In this document: positions 7,676 to 15,712 of the stretch, one piece after another
Position numbering within the stretch: the stretch's first letter is position 1
How the letters are laid out: each line of letters opens with the position of its first letter
DNA from: Nocardioides sp.
GTDB lineage: Bacteria; Actinomycetota; Actinomycetes; Propionibacteriales; Nocardioidaceae
Length of the DNA stretch: 39,516 bases
Reading direction: 5' to 3'
NCBI RefSeq assembly: GCF_025964975.1
Contig: NZ_JAOPXV010000077.1
Span: 1-39,516, forward strand
Position numbers and translations under genes: made by a program
Notes under the pieces: model-generated
Databases searched by the model: none
Told to the model about the DNA's origin: nothing
The model's input: the letters and a program-made list of their open reading frames with translations, nothing else

Positions 7676-8890
7676 ATGCGCCAGATCCGGCAGAGCAAGA
7701 AGCTCCAGGGAGTTCGCTACGACGTCCGCGGCCCGATCCTGGTCGAGGCACAGCGTCTCGAGGCCGAGGGCCACCGCATCCTGAAGCTCAACATCGGCAA
7801 CACGGCGCCGTTCGGCTTCGAGGCGCCCGAGGCGATCCTCGCCGACATCATCCACCACCTGCCTGACTCGCAGGGCTACAGCGACTCCCAGGGCATCTAC
7901 TCCGCCCGGACCGCGGTGATGAACTACTACCAGTCGCACGGGCTGCGCGAGGTCAGCGTCGAGGACGTCTTCATCGGCAACGGCGTCTCCGAGCTCATCT
8001 CGATGGTGCTGCAGGCCTTCGTCGACGACGGCAACGAGATCCTGGTGCCCGCCCCCGACTACCCGCTCTGGACGGGCGCGATCACGCTCTCGGGAGGTAC
8101 GGCGGTGCACTACCGCTGCGACGAGGAGAACGGCTGGTCCCCCGACCTCGCAGACATCGAGGCCAAGATCACCGAGAACACCCACGGCCTCGTGATCATC
8201 AACCCGAACAACCCCACCGGCGCCGTCTACAGCGCCGACGTCGTCAGGACCCTGATCGACATCGCGCGCCGGCACCAGCTGGTGGTCTTCGCCGACGAGA
8301 TCTACGAGAAGATCCTGTTCGAGGACGCCCAGCACCACCACGCGGCCACCTTCGCGGGCAGCGACGTGCTGTGCCTGACCTTCAGCGGGCTCTCCAAGGC
8401 CTACCGCGTCTGCGGCTACCGGGCCGGCTGGCTGATGATCTCGGGCCCCAAGGAGATCGCCCGCGACTTCCTCGAGGGCCTGACGCTGGTCGCCAACATG
8501 CGCATGTGCGCCAATGTGCCCGCTCAGCACGCGATCCAGACCGCCCTGGGCGGCTACCAGTCGGTCGAGGAACTCATCGGGCCGGGCGGGCGCTTCTACG
8601 AGCAGTCGATGCTGGCCGACCGGTTGCTCAACGAGATCCCCGGCGTCTCCAACGTGACGCCCCGGGGCGCGCTCTACTGCTTCCCGCGCCTCGATCCGGA
8701 CGTCTATCCCATCGACGACGACCAGCAGTTCGTCATCGACCTGTTGCGCGCCAAGAAGATCCTGGTCACCCACGGCACCGGGTTCAACTGGTTCGAGCCC
8801 GACCACTTCCGCCTGGTGACGCTCCCGGAGGCTGCTGTGCTCGAGGAGGCCATCGATCGCATCGGTGACTTCCTCGCGACGCGGCGGTAG
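7676..8890 (+). CDS. alaA: PLP-dependent aminotransferase, AlaA-like
   Basis: 404 residues, the usual length of the AlaA (YfbQ) class I/II aminotransferases that make alanine from pyruvate and glutamate. Visible features: NPNNPTG (176-182), the PLP-contacting DEIY (207-210) and the Schiff-base lysine in SGLSKAYR (Lys241). The N-terminus (KKLQGVRYDVRGPI) is very like E. coli AlaA. The chosen ATG at 7676 is in frame with the conserved start. Another ATG at 7669, exactly 6 nt after the -10 box, is in a different frame. Substrate range is inferred from similarity. Confidence 0.85.
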   Translation: MRQIRQSKKLQGVRYDVRGPILVEAQRLEAEGHRILKLNIGNTAPFGFEAPEAILADIIHHLPDSQGYSDSQGIYSARTAVMNYYQSHGLREVSVEDVFIGNGVSELISMVLQAFVDDGNEILVPAPDYPLWTGAITLSGGTAVHYRCDEENGWSPDLADIEAKITENTHGLVIINPNNPTGAVYSADVVRTLIDIARRHQLVVFADEIYEKILFEDAQHHHAATFAGSDVLCLTFSGLSKAYRVCGYRAGWLMISGPKEIARDFLEGLTLVANMRMCANVPAQHAIQTALGGYQSVEELIGPGGRFYEQSMLADRLLNEIPGVSNVTPRGALYCFPRLDPDVYPIDDDQQFVIDLLRAKKILVTHGTGFNWFEPDHFRLVTLPEAAVLEEAIDRIGDFLATRR

Positions 8891-8934
8891 CCCGCTCGTC
8901 CGAGACCGCTCTCGCAGCGGGCCCCGGGGGCGCC

Positions 8935-8947
8935 TAGGCTCCCCGAC
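8935..8947 (+). promoter_or_regulatory. Leaderless-type promoter of the PlsC gene
   Basis: The -10 box TAGGCT (8935-8940) is followed by 7 nt and then the ATG, so transcription would start at or next to the start codon. No Shine-Dalgarno sequence is present. Confidence 0.5.
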
Positions 8948-9709
8948 ATGCGTGATCTCACCTACCCTCCGATCATCGTCGCCGCGAAGGCAGGCTTCCG
9001 GCTGCTCGGGCAGCGGTTCCAGCTGACCGGCACCAAGCACGTGCCCGAGTCCGGTGGGGTCCTGCTGGCGTACAACCACATCAGCTACGTCGACTTCGTG
9101 TACGGCGGGCTGGCCGCCAACCCGTCAGGTCGCCTGGTGCGGTTCATGGCGAAGAGGGAGATCTTCGACCACCCGCTCGCGGGGCCGCTGATGCGCTCGC
9201 TGCACCACATCGAGGTCGACCGGGCCTCGGGTGAGCAGTCCCTGGCCACCGCCTTGCACCACCTCGAGTCCGGCGAGGCCGTCGGGATCTTCCCCGAGGC
9301 GACCATCTCCCGGTCGATGGAGCTCAAGGACTTCAAGACCGGCACCGTGCGGATCGCCGCCGCGGCCGGGGTGCCGCTGGTGCCGGTGATCATGTGGGGC
9401 ACCCAACGGATGATGACCAAGGACCACGACCGCGACTTCTCGCGCGGCAAGACGATCTCGATCACGGTGGGCGAGCCGCTCCACCCCACCGGCGACAACG
9501 CGGTGGCAGAGACGGCAGAGCTGCACGCGCGGATGTCGCAGATGCTCGACGAGACGATCGCCGCCTACCCGGCCGAGGAGCAACCGCCGGGGAGCTGGTG
9601 GGTGCCGGCACGTCTGGGCGGTACGGCGCCCACGCCGGCCGAGGCGGCAGCGCTCGACATGGCCGAGAAGCGCGCCCGAGCGCAACGACGGGCTGCCAAG
9701 CGGAGCTGA
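8948..9709 (+). CDS. 1-acyl-sn-glycerol-3-phosphate acyltransferase family protein
   Basis: 253 residues of the PlsC (LPLAT) fold, enzymes that acylate lysophosphatidic acid or related lipids at the membrane face. Motif I is NHISYVD (His44, Asp49), the arginine-containing block is near residue 70, and motif III is FPEATIS (115-121), where Ala replaces the usual Gly of FPEGT. The C-terminal tail is basic (AEKRARAQRRAAKRS). Leaderless start. The gene lies between alaA and the convergent parB; substrate is not evident. Confidence 0.85.
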   Translation: MRDLTYPPIIVAAKAGFRLLGQRFQLTGTKHVPESGGVLLAYNHISYVDFVYGGLAANPSGRLVRFMAKREIFDHPLAGPLMRSLHHIEVDRASGEQSLATALHHLESGEAVGIFPEATISRSMELKDFKTGTVRIAAAAGVPLVPVIMWGTQRMMTKDHDRDFSRGKTISITVGEPLHPTGDNAVAETAELHARMSQMLDETIAAYPAEEQPPGSWWVPARLGGTAPTPAEAAALDMAEKRARAQRRAAKRS

Positions 9710-9727
9710 CCAGTTGACGTATCGCTG

Positions 9728-9765
9728 TGTTGCTTTGTCGACAAAACAACAGATCGCTTTGTCGA
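9728..9765. repeat. 24-bp inverted repeat plus 10-bp direct repeat
   Basis: An inverted repeat at 9728-9751 (12-bp half sites, one mismatched pair; core TTTGTCGACAAA is a perfect palindrome) lies in the spacer between convergent plsC and parB. The 10-mer GCTTTGTCGA at 9732-9741 recurs at 9756-9765, 24 bp on. The segment is far more AT-rich than its surroundings. It looks like a protein binding site, or a terminator of unusual composition. Confidence 0.5.
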
Positions 9766-9875
9766 TGTCGATGTCGGTGCCGTGACGTCCTGTGCTGTGG
9801 GCCGGCGGGCCCTGAGGGGGCGACGCGGCCCTGACCGGGCGTGACGGGGCACCATCGGTCCCCTTCGGTCCGGGA

Positions 9876-10886
9876 TCAGACGGGACGGTCGGTCCGGTTG
9901 CGCGGGTCCATCATCTCCACGATGCGGCGCAGGTCATCGAGGGAGGCGAACTCGACAGTGATCTTGCCCTTGGCCTTCCCCAGGTCGACCTTGACGCGGG
10001 TCTCGAAGCGATCGGAGAGCCGCTCGGCAAGATCCGCCAGTCCGGGGGCGGTGGGTCGGTTGCGCTGCGCCCGGGTGGAAGAGGTCTGCCCCGGACCCAG
10101 CGACACGATCTCCTCGAGACCGCGGACGCTGATGCCCTCAGCCGTCACGCGCGCGGCCAGACGGTCCTGGAGATCCGCGTCGTCGATCGTAAGAAGAGCG
10201 CGTGCGTGCCCGGCGGACAGCACTCCCGCCGCAACCCGCCGCTGGACAGCTGGCGACAGCTTCAACAGTCGCAGGGTGTTGCTGATCTGGGGTCGTGAGC
10301 GGCCGATGCGCTGGGACAGCTCGTCGTGCGTACACCCGAAGTCCTCGAGGAGCTGCCCGTAGGCGGCCGCCTCCTCGAGGGGGTTGAGCTGCGAGCGGTG
10401 CAGGTTCTCCAGCAGCGCGTCGCGCAGCATGTCGTTGTCGTCGGTCTCGCGGACGATGGCCGGGATGGTGCTGAGTCCCGCCTGCTGGGAGGCGCGCCAC
10501 CGACGCTCCCCCATGATCAGCTCGAACTCGTCCGGCCCCGTCCTGCGGACGACCACCGGCTGGAGCAGGCCCACCTCGGTGATGGAGTGGACGAGCTCGG
10601 CCAGCGCCTCCTCCTCGAACACCTGCCGCGGCTGACGGGCGTTCGGCCGCACCTGGTCGATCGGGAGCTCGGCGAAGTACGCGCCCGAGACAGCTGCCGG
10701 CGAGTCCGCGCTGCCGGCGACGTCCGTCGTCGCTGACGAAGGAGCCGATCCCAGCGCCGACTGGTCGGGGCGGCCGGCCGGCGCCAGCCCTTGCCCTCCA
10801 GCCTCGGCCGCCTCCGGAGGTGAAGTGGGGATGAGCGAGCCGAGTCCCCGCCCAAGGCCTCGACGTGGCGGCTTGGCATTGTTCAT
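9876..10886 (-). CDS. parB: Chromosome partitioning protein ParB
   Basis: 336 residues. ParB is the CTPase clamp that loads at parS and spreads to organise the origin for segregation by ParA. Visible: the Arg/Gly-rich N-terminal ParA-contact region ([13 protein letters not shown]), the CTP-binding box GERRW (126-130), [14 protein letters not shown] (160-173), the helix-turn-helix around 187-206 ([14 protein letters not shown]) and a C-terminal dimerisation domain. The ATG overlaps the parA stop by ATGA and has the Shine-Dalgarno AAGGGAG upstream. The frame is open further upstream only as an overlap of parA. Confidence 0.96.
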   Translation of the reverse strand: MNNAKPPRRGLGRGLGSLIPTSPPEAAEAGGQGLAPAGRPDQSALGSAPSSATTDVAGSADSPAAVSGAYFAELPIDQVRPNARQPRQVFEEEALAELVHSITEVGLLQPVVVRRTGPDEFELIMGERRWRASQQAGLSTIPAIVRETDDNDMLRDALLENLHRSQLNPLEEAAAYGQLLEDFGCTHDELSQRIGRSRPQISNTLRLLKLSPAVQRRVAAGVLSAGHARALLTIDDADLQDRLAARVTAEGISVRGLEEIVSLGPGQTSSTRAQRNRPTAPGLADLAERLSDRFETRVKVDLGKAKGKITVEFASLDDLRRIVEMMDPRNRTDRPV

Positions 10887-12007
10887 CTCGGTGCTCCCTT
10901 GGTAGCGATCTCTCGGGCTGCCTCGAGATAGCTGAGCGCTCCGGCAGAAGCCGGATCGTAGGTCATGACCGTCTGTCCGTAGGACGGTGCCTCGGAGACC
11001 CGCACCGAGCGGGGTACCGCGGTCTTGAGCACCTCGGGGCCGAAGTGCTCGCGCACCTCGGCTGCGACGGCCGCAGCCAGTCGAGTGCGGGCGTCGTACA
11101 TCGTCAACAAGATGGTGCTGACGACGAGGTCCGGATTGAGGTGCTTGCGGACCATGGCGACGGTCTCGAGCAGCTGGCCCAGCCCTTCCAAGGCGTAGTA
11201 CTCGGCCTGGATCGGAATGAACATTTCTCGGCCGGCGACGAGGGCGTTCAAGGTCAGCAGTCCCAACGAGGGCGGGCAGTCGATGAGGACGTAGTCGAAG
11301 CGTTCGTCTCCAGCCTCGACTGCGGATCCGATCCGACCGTTCGCCGCCAGCGCGCGCTGGAGGCGGCTCTCGCGTGCGACCACGCTCACCAGCTCGATCT
11401 CGGCGCCGGCAAGGTCGATCGTCGCCGGGACTACCCACAGTCCGGGCACCTCGTCGCTCGTCGTCATCACATCAGCAAGAGGTTCTCCCTCCACCAACAT
11501 GTCGTAGGTCGACGGGACTCCTCGGTGGTGTGCGACGCCCAGGGCGGTGGACGCGTTGCCTTGGGGGTCGAGATCGATGACCAGCACACGCAGCCCGAGC
11601 TGTGCCAGGGCCGCCGCGACATTGACCGTCGATGTCGTCTTGCCGACACCGCCCTTCTGGTTCGCCACCACAAGCACGCGAGTGTTGTCCGGGCGGGGCG
11701 CCTCGCGACCTCGGTGGAGCGCGCCGGTGCGTGCCAGCACCGAGTGCTCGGCGGCGTGGGCCATCGGGGTGGTCTCGTCGTCGAAGCCGGCCGCTCCGAA
11801 CTCAGCGATCTGTGCCGCGGTGCGGACTGTGAAGGACGATGTTTCACGTGAAACATCGGCCGTTGTCCCTGTTTCACGTGAAACGAGCTGACCCTCAACC
11901 TGTGGATGAACGTCACTCTTCTGTGGAGACGCACGCTCACCGTCGCCTGCGACGTCGGTGGAAAACTCGGGGAGACGCGCTGGCCCGGCAGTTCCGTCGG
12001 AACGCAT
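10883..12007 (-). CDS. parA: Chromosome partitioning ATPase ParA
   Basis: With the start used here, 374 residues. Deviant Walker A motif KGGVGKTT (118-125), then [17 protein letters not shown], the Walker A' region of ParA/Soj ATPases. The first 105 residues are a low-complexity extension holding two copies of VSRET (42-46, 52-56), the translation of two parS sites, as also seen in M. tuberculosis ParA. I chose ATG 12007 because it follows GAGGAA and a TAGTTG -10-like box. The frame is open to 12088, but that start would overlap the end of rsmG. The exact start is uncertain. Confidence 0.92.
   Translation of the reverse strand: MRSDGTAGPARLPEFSTDVAGDGERASPQKSDVHPQVEGQLVSRETGTTADVSRETSSFTVRTAAQIAEFGAAGFDDETTPMAHAAEHSVLARTGALHRGREAPRPDNTRVLVVANQKGGVGKTTSTVNVAAALAQLGLRVLVIDLDPQGNASTALGVAHHRGVPSTYDMLVEGEPLADVMTTSDEVPGLWVVPATIDLAGAEIELVSVVARESRLQRALAANGRIGSAVEAGDERFDYVLIDCPPSLGLLTLNALVAGREMFIPIQAEYYALEGLGQLLETVAMVRKHLNPDLVVSTILLTMYDARTRLAAAVAAEVREHFGPEVLKTAVPRSVRVSEAPSYGQTVMTYDPASAGALSYLEAAREIATKGAPR
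11837..11858. promoter_or_regulatory. parS site 1 (inside parA)
   Basis: The core GTTTCACGTGAAAC at 11841-11854 is the universal ParB-binding sequence. The perfect palindrome extends to 22 bp (11837-11858), the longest of the three sites here. It lies within the parA N-terminal coding region and encodes VSRET on the minus strand. Confidence 0.95.
11871..11884. promoter_or_regulatory. parS site 2 (inside parA)
   Basis: A perfect 14-bp GTTTCACGTGAAAC, centred exactly 30 bp from site 1 (about three helical turns) and in the same reading frame of parA, so both encode VSRET. Confidence 0.95.
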
Positions 12008-12053
12008 GGATTCCTCGGTCACAACTAGGACCTTTCGATCGAGCGGTGGGAAA

Positions 12054-12761
12054 TCATCGTCGGCGGTTTCGGGAGGGATGCGACGCACGAGAGGGGCGCA
12101 AACCTACCCGCGAGGGGTCCGCCCAAGCCACCCGCAGCGCATGCGTGCTGTGCACCAGGGCGTCCTGGCCCAGGACGAGGATCTCGGGTTCGCCACACCC
12201 CAGCACGCGCAGCGTGGTCCGGGATTCGACGATCTCATCCGCCACCGACGAGCCCTTCATGGCCACCAGCGCCCCATGAGGCGCCACCAGTGGCATCGAC
12301 CAGCGGAGGAGGCGCTCCAGCGGAGCAACGGCGCGGGAGGTCACCACGTCGAAGCCGTGGCGCTCCTGAACGTCCTCGGCCCGACCGCGCACCACCCTCA
12401 CATTGGACAAGCCGAGGTGGGCCACCGCCTCGTCTAGGAACGTCGTTCGACGGAGCAACGGCTCCACCAGGGTGATCTGCAGGTCGGGCCGCACGATCGC
12501 CAGCACCACACCGGGCAAGCCCGCTCCCGACCCGATGTCGCACACAGACGCGTCGGCCGGGATGGCTTCGGCCAGCACTGCGCAGTTGAGCAGGTGGCGC
12601 TCCCACAGACGCGGGGCCTCCCGCGGCCCGATCAGCCCCCGGACGACACCCTCGTGGGCCAGCAAGGCGGCGTACTCCTCGGCGAGCGGAAGACGGGCAG
12701 AACCGAACACCCCCCGCGCCGCCTCGGGCGTGGGGGGTGTGGGTTCGGTCGGATCGCTCAC
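12054..12761 (-). CDS. rsmG: 16S rRNA (guanine-N7) methyltransferase RsmG (GidB)
   Basis: 235 residues. RsmG uses S-adenosylmethionine to methylate G527 of 16S rRNA; loss of the gene gives low-level streptomycin resistance in several bacteria. The SAM-binding loop CDIGSGAGLPGVVLA and the following acidic LVEPL strand are visible, as is VVTSRAVAPLERLL. The start is GTG at 12759-12761. An ATG overlapping parS site 3 upstream is closed by a stop after eight codons. It lies between parA and jag, the conserved order. Confidence 0.94.
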   Translation of the reverse strand: MSDPTEPTPPTPEAARGVFGSARLPLAEEYAALLAHEGVVRGLIGPREAPRLWERHLLNCAVLAEAIPADASVCDIGSGAGLPGVVLAIVRPDLQITLVEPLLRRTTFLDEAVAHLGLSNVRVVRGRAEDVQERHGFDVVTSRAVAPLERLLRWSMPLVAPHGALVAMKGSSVADEIVESRTTLRVLGCGEPEILVLGQDALVHSTHALRVAWADPSRVGLRPSRASHPSRNRRR

Positions 12762-12768
12762 AGCCGCG

Positions 12769-12782
12769 GTTTCACGTGAAAC
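12769..12782. promoter_or_regulatory. parS site 3 (rsmG-jag spacer)
   Basis: A perfect GTTTCACGTGAAAC, 7 nt upstream of the rsmG start codon and 12 nt after the jag end, about 0.9 kb from sites 1 and 2. Unlike those, it is intergenic. Confidence 0.95.
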
Positions 12783-12794
12783 ATTCCCGCCGGG

Positions 12795-13364
12795 TCAGCC
12801 CGGCAGGATGACGACGTAACGACGTGGCTCAGCGCCTTCGGACTCCGAGGTGAGGCCTGCGGCAGCGACGGCGTCGTGCACCACCTTGCGCTCGAACGAC
12901 GACATCGGCTCCAGGGAGACACTCTCGCCCGACTCCTGGACCAGGGCGATCTTCTCCGCTGCCAGCTTCACCAGACGGGTGCGCTGCTCGGCGCGGTGGC
13001 CGGAGATGTCGAGCATCAGGCGCGAGCGCTCGCCGGTCTCACGGAAGACGGCCAGACGCGTGAGCTCCTGGAGAGCGTCCAGGACCTCTCCCTTCCCACC
13101 CACCAACATGGACAGGTCGGCGCCGACGATCGAGACGGCCGCTCGGTCGCCCTCGACGTCCATGTCCAGGTCGCCGTCGAGGTCCGCGATGTCGAGGAGC
13201 TCCTCGAGGTAGTCGGCGGCGATGTCACCCTCGTTCTCCAGGCGCTCGACCTTGGACGGGCGACCCGGCTGCTCACCCGCTGTTGCCTCGTCTGTGGAGT
13301 TGAGGTCGTGCGCCACGCCCTCGTCCTCGGTCTGCTCGGTCGTGGTGTCGGTGGACTCAGTCAC
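12795..13364 (-). CDS. jag: RNA-binding protein Jag/KhpB (KH and R3H domains)
   Basis: 189 residues from GTG 13364, which follows AGGAG with 7-nt spacing. An acidic N-terminal tail (1-35) replaces the Jag-N domain of Firmicutes. A KH domain (about 50-115; LSMLVGGKGEVLDALQELT) and an R3H domain (about 120-185; FERKVVHDAVAA, with the R-x3-H signature) follow. The family binds RNA and is linked to cell envelope growth. It sits directly after yidC. The frame is open a long way upstream, but this overlaps yidC and is not genic. Confidence 0.92.
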   Translation of the reverse strand: MTESTDTTTEQTEDEGVAHDLNSTDEATAGEQPGRPSKVERLENEGDIAADYLEELLDIADLDGDLDMDVEGDRAAVSIVGADLSMLVGGKGEVLDALQELTRLAVFRETGERSRLMLDISGHRAEQRTRLVKLAAEKIALVQESGESVSLEPMSSFERKVVHDAVAAAGLTSESEGAEPRRYVVILPG

Positions 13365-13426
13365 GTGCCATCTCCTGCTGTCTGCTGCGGATTCGCGGCT
13401 GTACCGCGGGGAAAATATGGGGAGAG

Positions 13427-14404
13427 CTACTTCTTGCTCGGCGGCTTTCGCTTCTGCTGCCGCTGTGCCTTCGTCTGCCGCTTGGGCTGGGTCCGCGGCG
13501 CCACGGCCGGTTCCTCGACCTCCGTGGCGACGGCCGCCGTGGACCCGCTCGGCTCGATGCTCAGACCCTTGCGCTCGGCCTTGGCCTTGTCCCGCTCCTG
13601 CTTGGCCTTGAACGCCTCGGTGTTGGGGGCCGGGTTGTTGCGGATGACGTAGAACTGCTGACCCATGGTCCACAGGTTCGAGGTGGTCCAGTAGAACAGG
13701 ACACCGACCGGGAAGGCGATGCCGCCGACGGCGAAGACGACGGGCAGGACGTAGAGCAGCATCTTCTGCTGCTGGGCATAGGGACCGGTCAGGGCATCGG
13801 CCGGCATGTTCTTGCTCATCAGCTGCCGCTGCGTCAAGAACGTAGTGGCCGTCATCCCGAGCACGAGGATGGCGGCGAGGACCCGCACCCCCATGTCGTC
13901 GGTCTTGAGGAACGTGTCGGAGATCTTCGCTCCGAGGAAGATGGCGTCGCCGAACTGGACGTTCAGCTTCTCGGTCATCAAGCCCTTGGGCTGATGCGGG
14001 TTCTTCGCCGCTTGGTCGATCAGGCGGAAGAGCGCCAGGAAGATCGGCATCTGCAAGATGATCGGCAGGCACGAGGCGAACGGGTTGGTGCCGGTCTCCT
14101 TGTAGAGCTTCATCGTCTCCTGGGCGAGACGCTCCCGGTCATGGCCGTACTTCTTCTGCAGCTCCTTGACCTTGGGCTGGATCAGCTGCATGTTGCGGCT
14201 GGACTTGATCTGCTTGACGAACAGCGGGATCAACGCCATCCGGATCACCAGCGTCAGGCCGATGATCGACAACACCCACGCCACGCCCGATTCCGCACCG
14301 AACAGGTTGCCGAAGACCTTGTGGAAGCCCACCAGCACCGCGGAGATGACGAAGTACAGCGGCGCCATGATGAAGCTGCCGATTTCGCCGAAGAAGTTGA
14401 GCAC
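13427..14404 (-). CDS. yidC: Membrane protein insertase YidC
   Basis: 325 residues, the short actinobacterial type without the large periplasmic domain of E. coli YidC. The conserved arginine of the hydrophilic groove is visible in LTLVIRMALIP (Arg55), as are the coiled cytoplasmic loop (KVKELQKKYGHDRERLAQE) and five hydrophobic segments. The C-terminal tail is strongly basic (KRQTKAQRQQKRKPPSKK), as expected for ribosome contact. The GTG start immediately follows the yidD stop (TGAGTG) and has GGGAG upstream. Confidence 0.95.
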   Translation of the reverse strand: MLNFFGEIGSFIMAPLYFVISAVLVGFHKVFGNLFGAESGVAWVLSIIGLTLVIRMALIPLFVKQIKSSRNMQLIQPKVKELQKKYGHDRERLAQETMKLYKETGTNPFASCLPIILQMPIFLALFRLIDQAAKNPHQPKGLMTEKLNVQFGDAIFLGAKISDTFLKTDDMGVRVLAAILVLGMTATTFLTQRQLMSKNMPADALTGPYAQQQKMLLYVLPVVFAVGGIAFPVGVLFYWTTSNLWTMGQQFYVIRNNPAPNTEAFKAKQERDKAKAERKGLSIEPSGSTAAVATEVEEPAVAPRTQPKRQTKAQRQQKRKPPSKK

Positions 14405-14656
14405 TCATGCTCCCTGGGTCGGGGTCGGTCCCGCACTCGTGGTGCGGGATGGAACGGGGTCGTATCCGCCAGCCGCCCACGGGTGGCACCGAGAGAGGCG
14501 GCGAGCAGTGAGCCAGGAGCCCCGGACCGCGCCGTACTCGGTCACGGCCTCGAGTGCGTAGGCCGAGCAGGACGGGTGATACCGGCAGACCTGGCCGTAG
14601 AGCGGACTGATCAGCGCGCGGTAGGCCTTGAGGAACTGGATCAGCAGGAATCTCAC
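14405..14656 (-). CDS. yidD: Membrane protein insertion efficiency factor YidD
   Basis: 83 residues from GTG 14656. The conserved YidD core is intact: [27 protein letters not shown] and GYDPVP, with an amphipathic N-terminal helix. The start overlaps the rnpA stop (GTGA) and the stop directly abuts the yidC start. The open frame extends to 14701, but the added residues do not belong to the family. Confidence 0.94.
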   Translation of the reverse strand: MRFLLIQFLKAYRALISPLYGQVCRYHPSCSAYALEAVTEYGAVRGSWLTARRLSRCHPWAAGGYDPVPSRTTSAGPTPTQGA

Positions 14657-15021
14657 GGGGTCACCTTCGAGGCCACCTCGGAGGTCACCTTGACCAGACA
14701 ACGCCGCAGGTCGGCGGCGAGTTCCGCGCCGGTGGCGATGGCCGAAGGAGGCAGCGCTCGCACCACGAGCACGGCAGAACCCGGCAACCCCGCCAGGACA
14801 GGCAGGTGCTCCCGGGTCAGGTGTCGGAGTCGGCGCTTCACGCGGTTGCGGACCACGGCGTTGCCGACGGCCTTGCTCACCACGAAGCCCACCTGCGCCG
14901 GGTCACCCGGCGAGTGGAGGGCGAGGTGGACCACGAGGGTGCGTGACCCGCAGCGACGACCGGATCGGACAGTGACGCGGAAGGCGTCACTGCTGACGAG
15001 TCGGTGCGCAGCGGGCAGCAC
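14653..15021 (-). CDS. rnpA: Ribonuclease P protein component
   Basis: 122 residues from GTG 15021, the usual actinobacterial opening ([20 protein letters not shown]). RnpA assists the catalytic RNA of RNase P in trimming tRNA 5' ends. The RNR signature [17 protein letters not shown] is intact. The frame stays open upstream through rpmH, which explains longer possible starts, but only 122 residues are family-like. No good Shine-Dalgarno is visible, and it lies 26 nt after rpmH, so translation may depend on coupling. Confidence 0.93.
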   Translation of the reverse strand: MLPAAHRLVSSDAFRVTVRSGRRCGSRTLVVHLALHSPGDPAQVGFVVSKAVGNAVVRNRVKRRLRHLTREHLPVLAGLPGSAVLVVRALPPSAIATGAELAADLRRCLVKVTSEVASKVTP

Positions 15022-15047
15022 GAGCGTGGTAGCCGCCGGCGCAGTCG

Positions 15048-15185
15048 TCAGACGGCCAGGCTGTCGCGGCCCTTGCGGCGGCGCGCCGACAGGATCGAGC
15101 GGCCGGCGCGGGTGCGCATGCGCAAACGGAAACCGTGCACCTTGTGACGACGGCGGTTGTTCGGCTGGTAGGTGCGCTTGCTCAC
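15048..15185 (-). CDS. rpmH: Ribosomal protein bL34
   Basis: 45 residues, GTG start at 15183-15185 after GGAG with 7-nt spacing. The strongly basic protein carries the bL34 signature [17 protein letters not shown]. It begins the minus-strand arm rpmH-rnpA-yidD-yidC-jag-rsmG-parA-parB, divergent from dnaA. Confidence 0.96.
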   Translation of the reverse strand: MSKRTYQPNNRRRHKVHGFRLRMRTRAGRSILSARRRKGRDSLAV

Positions 15186-15379
15186 GAGTTTTCTCCGATA
15201 CGTTTCTCTTGGCGTTGTCCACTCCACAGCGGGACTTGGTGCACTCGCCGGAGACAATGCAGGTGCACTGACGAAGGCGAGCTGGCTCTTCGGCCGGCAC
15301 CGCCCACCCACGCGCGCAAACCTCAGGTGTTTGCGGAGTCGTGGACATGCGGCACCCGTCGACACGGAGTGACCGGCCA

Positions 15380-15409
15380 ACGGTACGCGTGAGCGTGAAA
15401 CATGGTCAA
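15380..15409 (-). promoter_or_regulatory. Candidate rpmH promoter
   Basis: On the minus strand, -35 TTGACC (15404-15409), an 18-nt spacer and -10 TACCGT (15380-15385), a housekeeping-type match. It would give a leader of about 190 nt before rpmH. Confidence 0.4.
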
Positions 15410-15656
15410 ACTCGTGCGCCCCGGGGCACACTCCGCCAGCCTGTGGATGAAGGCTTGCCGCCGCGTTTCTGCCCTTGTTAGGTTGCGCTGGCCGAGGCCG
15501 ATCGATCGGGTCCCTCGACCGTCCGTCCTGGTCGTGCTCGACCGCTGCTCCCTTGGCAATGATGTGCGCTCTGACCTGCGCCCTTACTGTTCGACTCACC
15601 TCTGGGCGGCGCCGACAGTGACCTGGGTCACGGTCCGCGGGCCGGGGTTAACAGAC

Positions 15657-15677
15657 TGTGGACAACTCTGTGGACAG
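15657..15677 (+). promoter_or_regulatory. Pair of DnaA boxes upstream of dnaA
   Basis: TGTGGACAA (15657-15665) and TGTGGACAG (15669-15677) in the same orientation, 12 bp apart, ending 35 nt before the dnaA GTG. Sites here fit DnaA autorepression. Confidence 0.7.
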
Positions 15678-15712
15678 TGCACGGCACAACCAGACGCAGG
15701 AAAGGTAGGCCG

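Larger units (their letters stand above)
15186..15712. promoter_or_regulatory. rpmH-dnaA intergenic region with DnaA-box-like sites
   Basis: 527 bp with no credible gene. It should hold the divergent rpmH and dnaA promoters. DnaA-box-like 9-mers: TTGTCCACT (15215-15223), TGTGGATGA (15442-15450), TGTGGACAA (15657-15665, perfect) and TGTGGACAG (15669-15677). A TAGGTT -10-like hexamer at 15479-15484 could serve dnaA. The two boxes next to dnaA suggest autoregulation. The region may contribute to the origin. Confidence 0.55.

Noticed and set aside
13994..15271. A 425-codon plus-strand frame opposite yidC, yidD and rnpA
   Set aside because: Antisense to three well-supported genes in the conserved order, and no domain is visible.
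15391..15406. A possible fourth parS (GTGAAACA half site)
   Set aside because: Only the right half fits and the left half has several mismatches. It overlaps the rpmH promoter and is not a credible ParB site.
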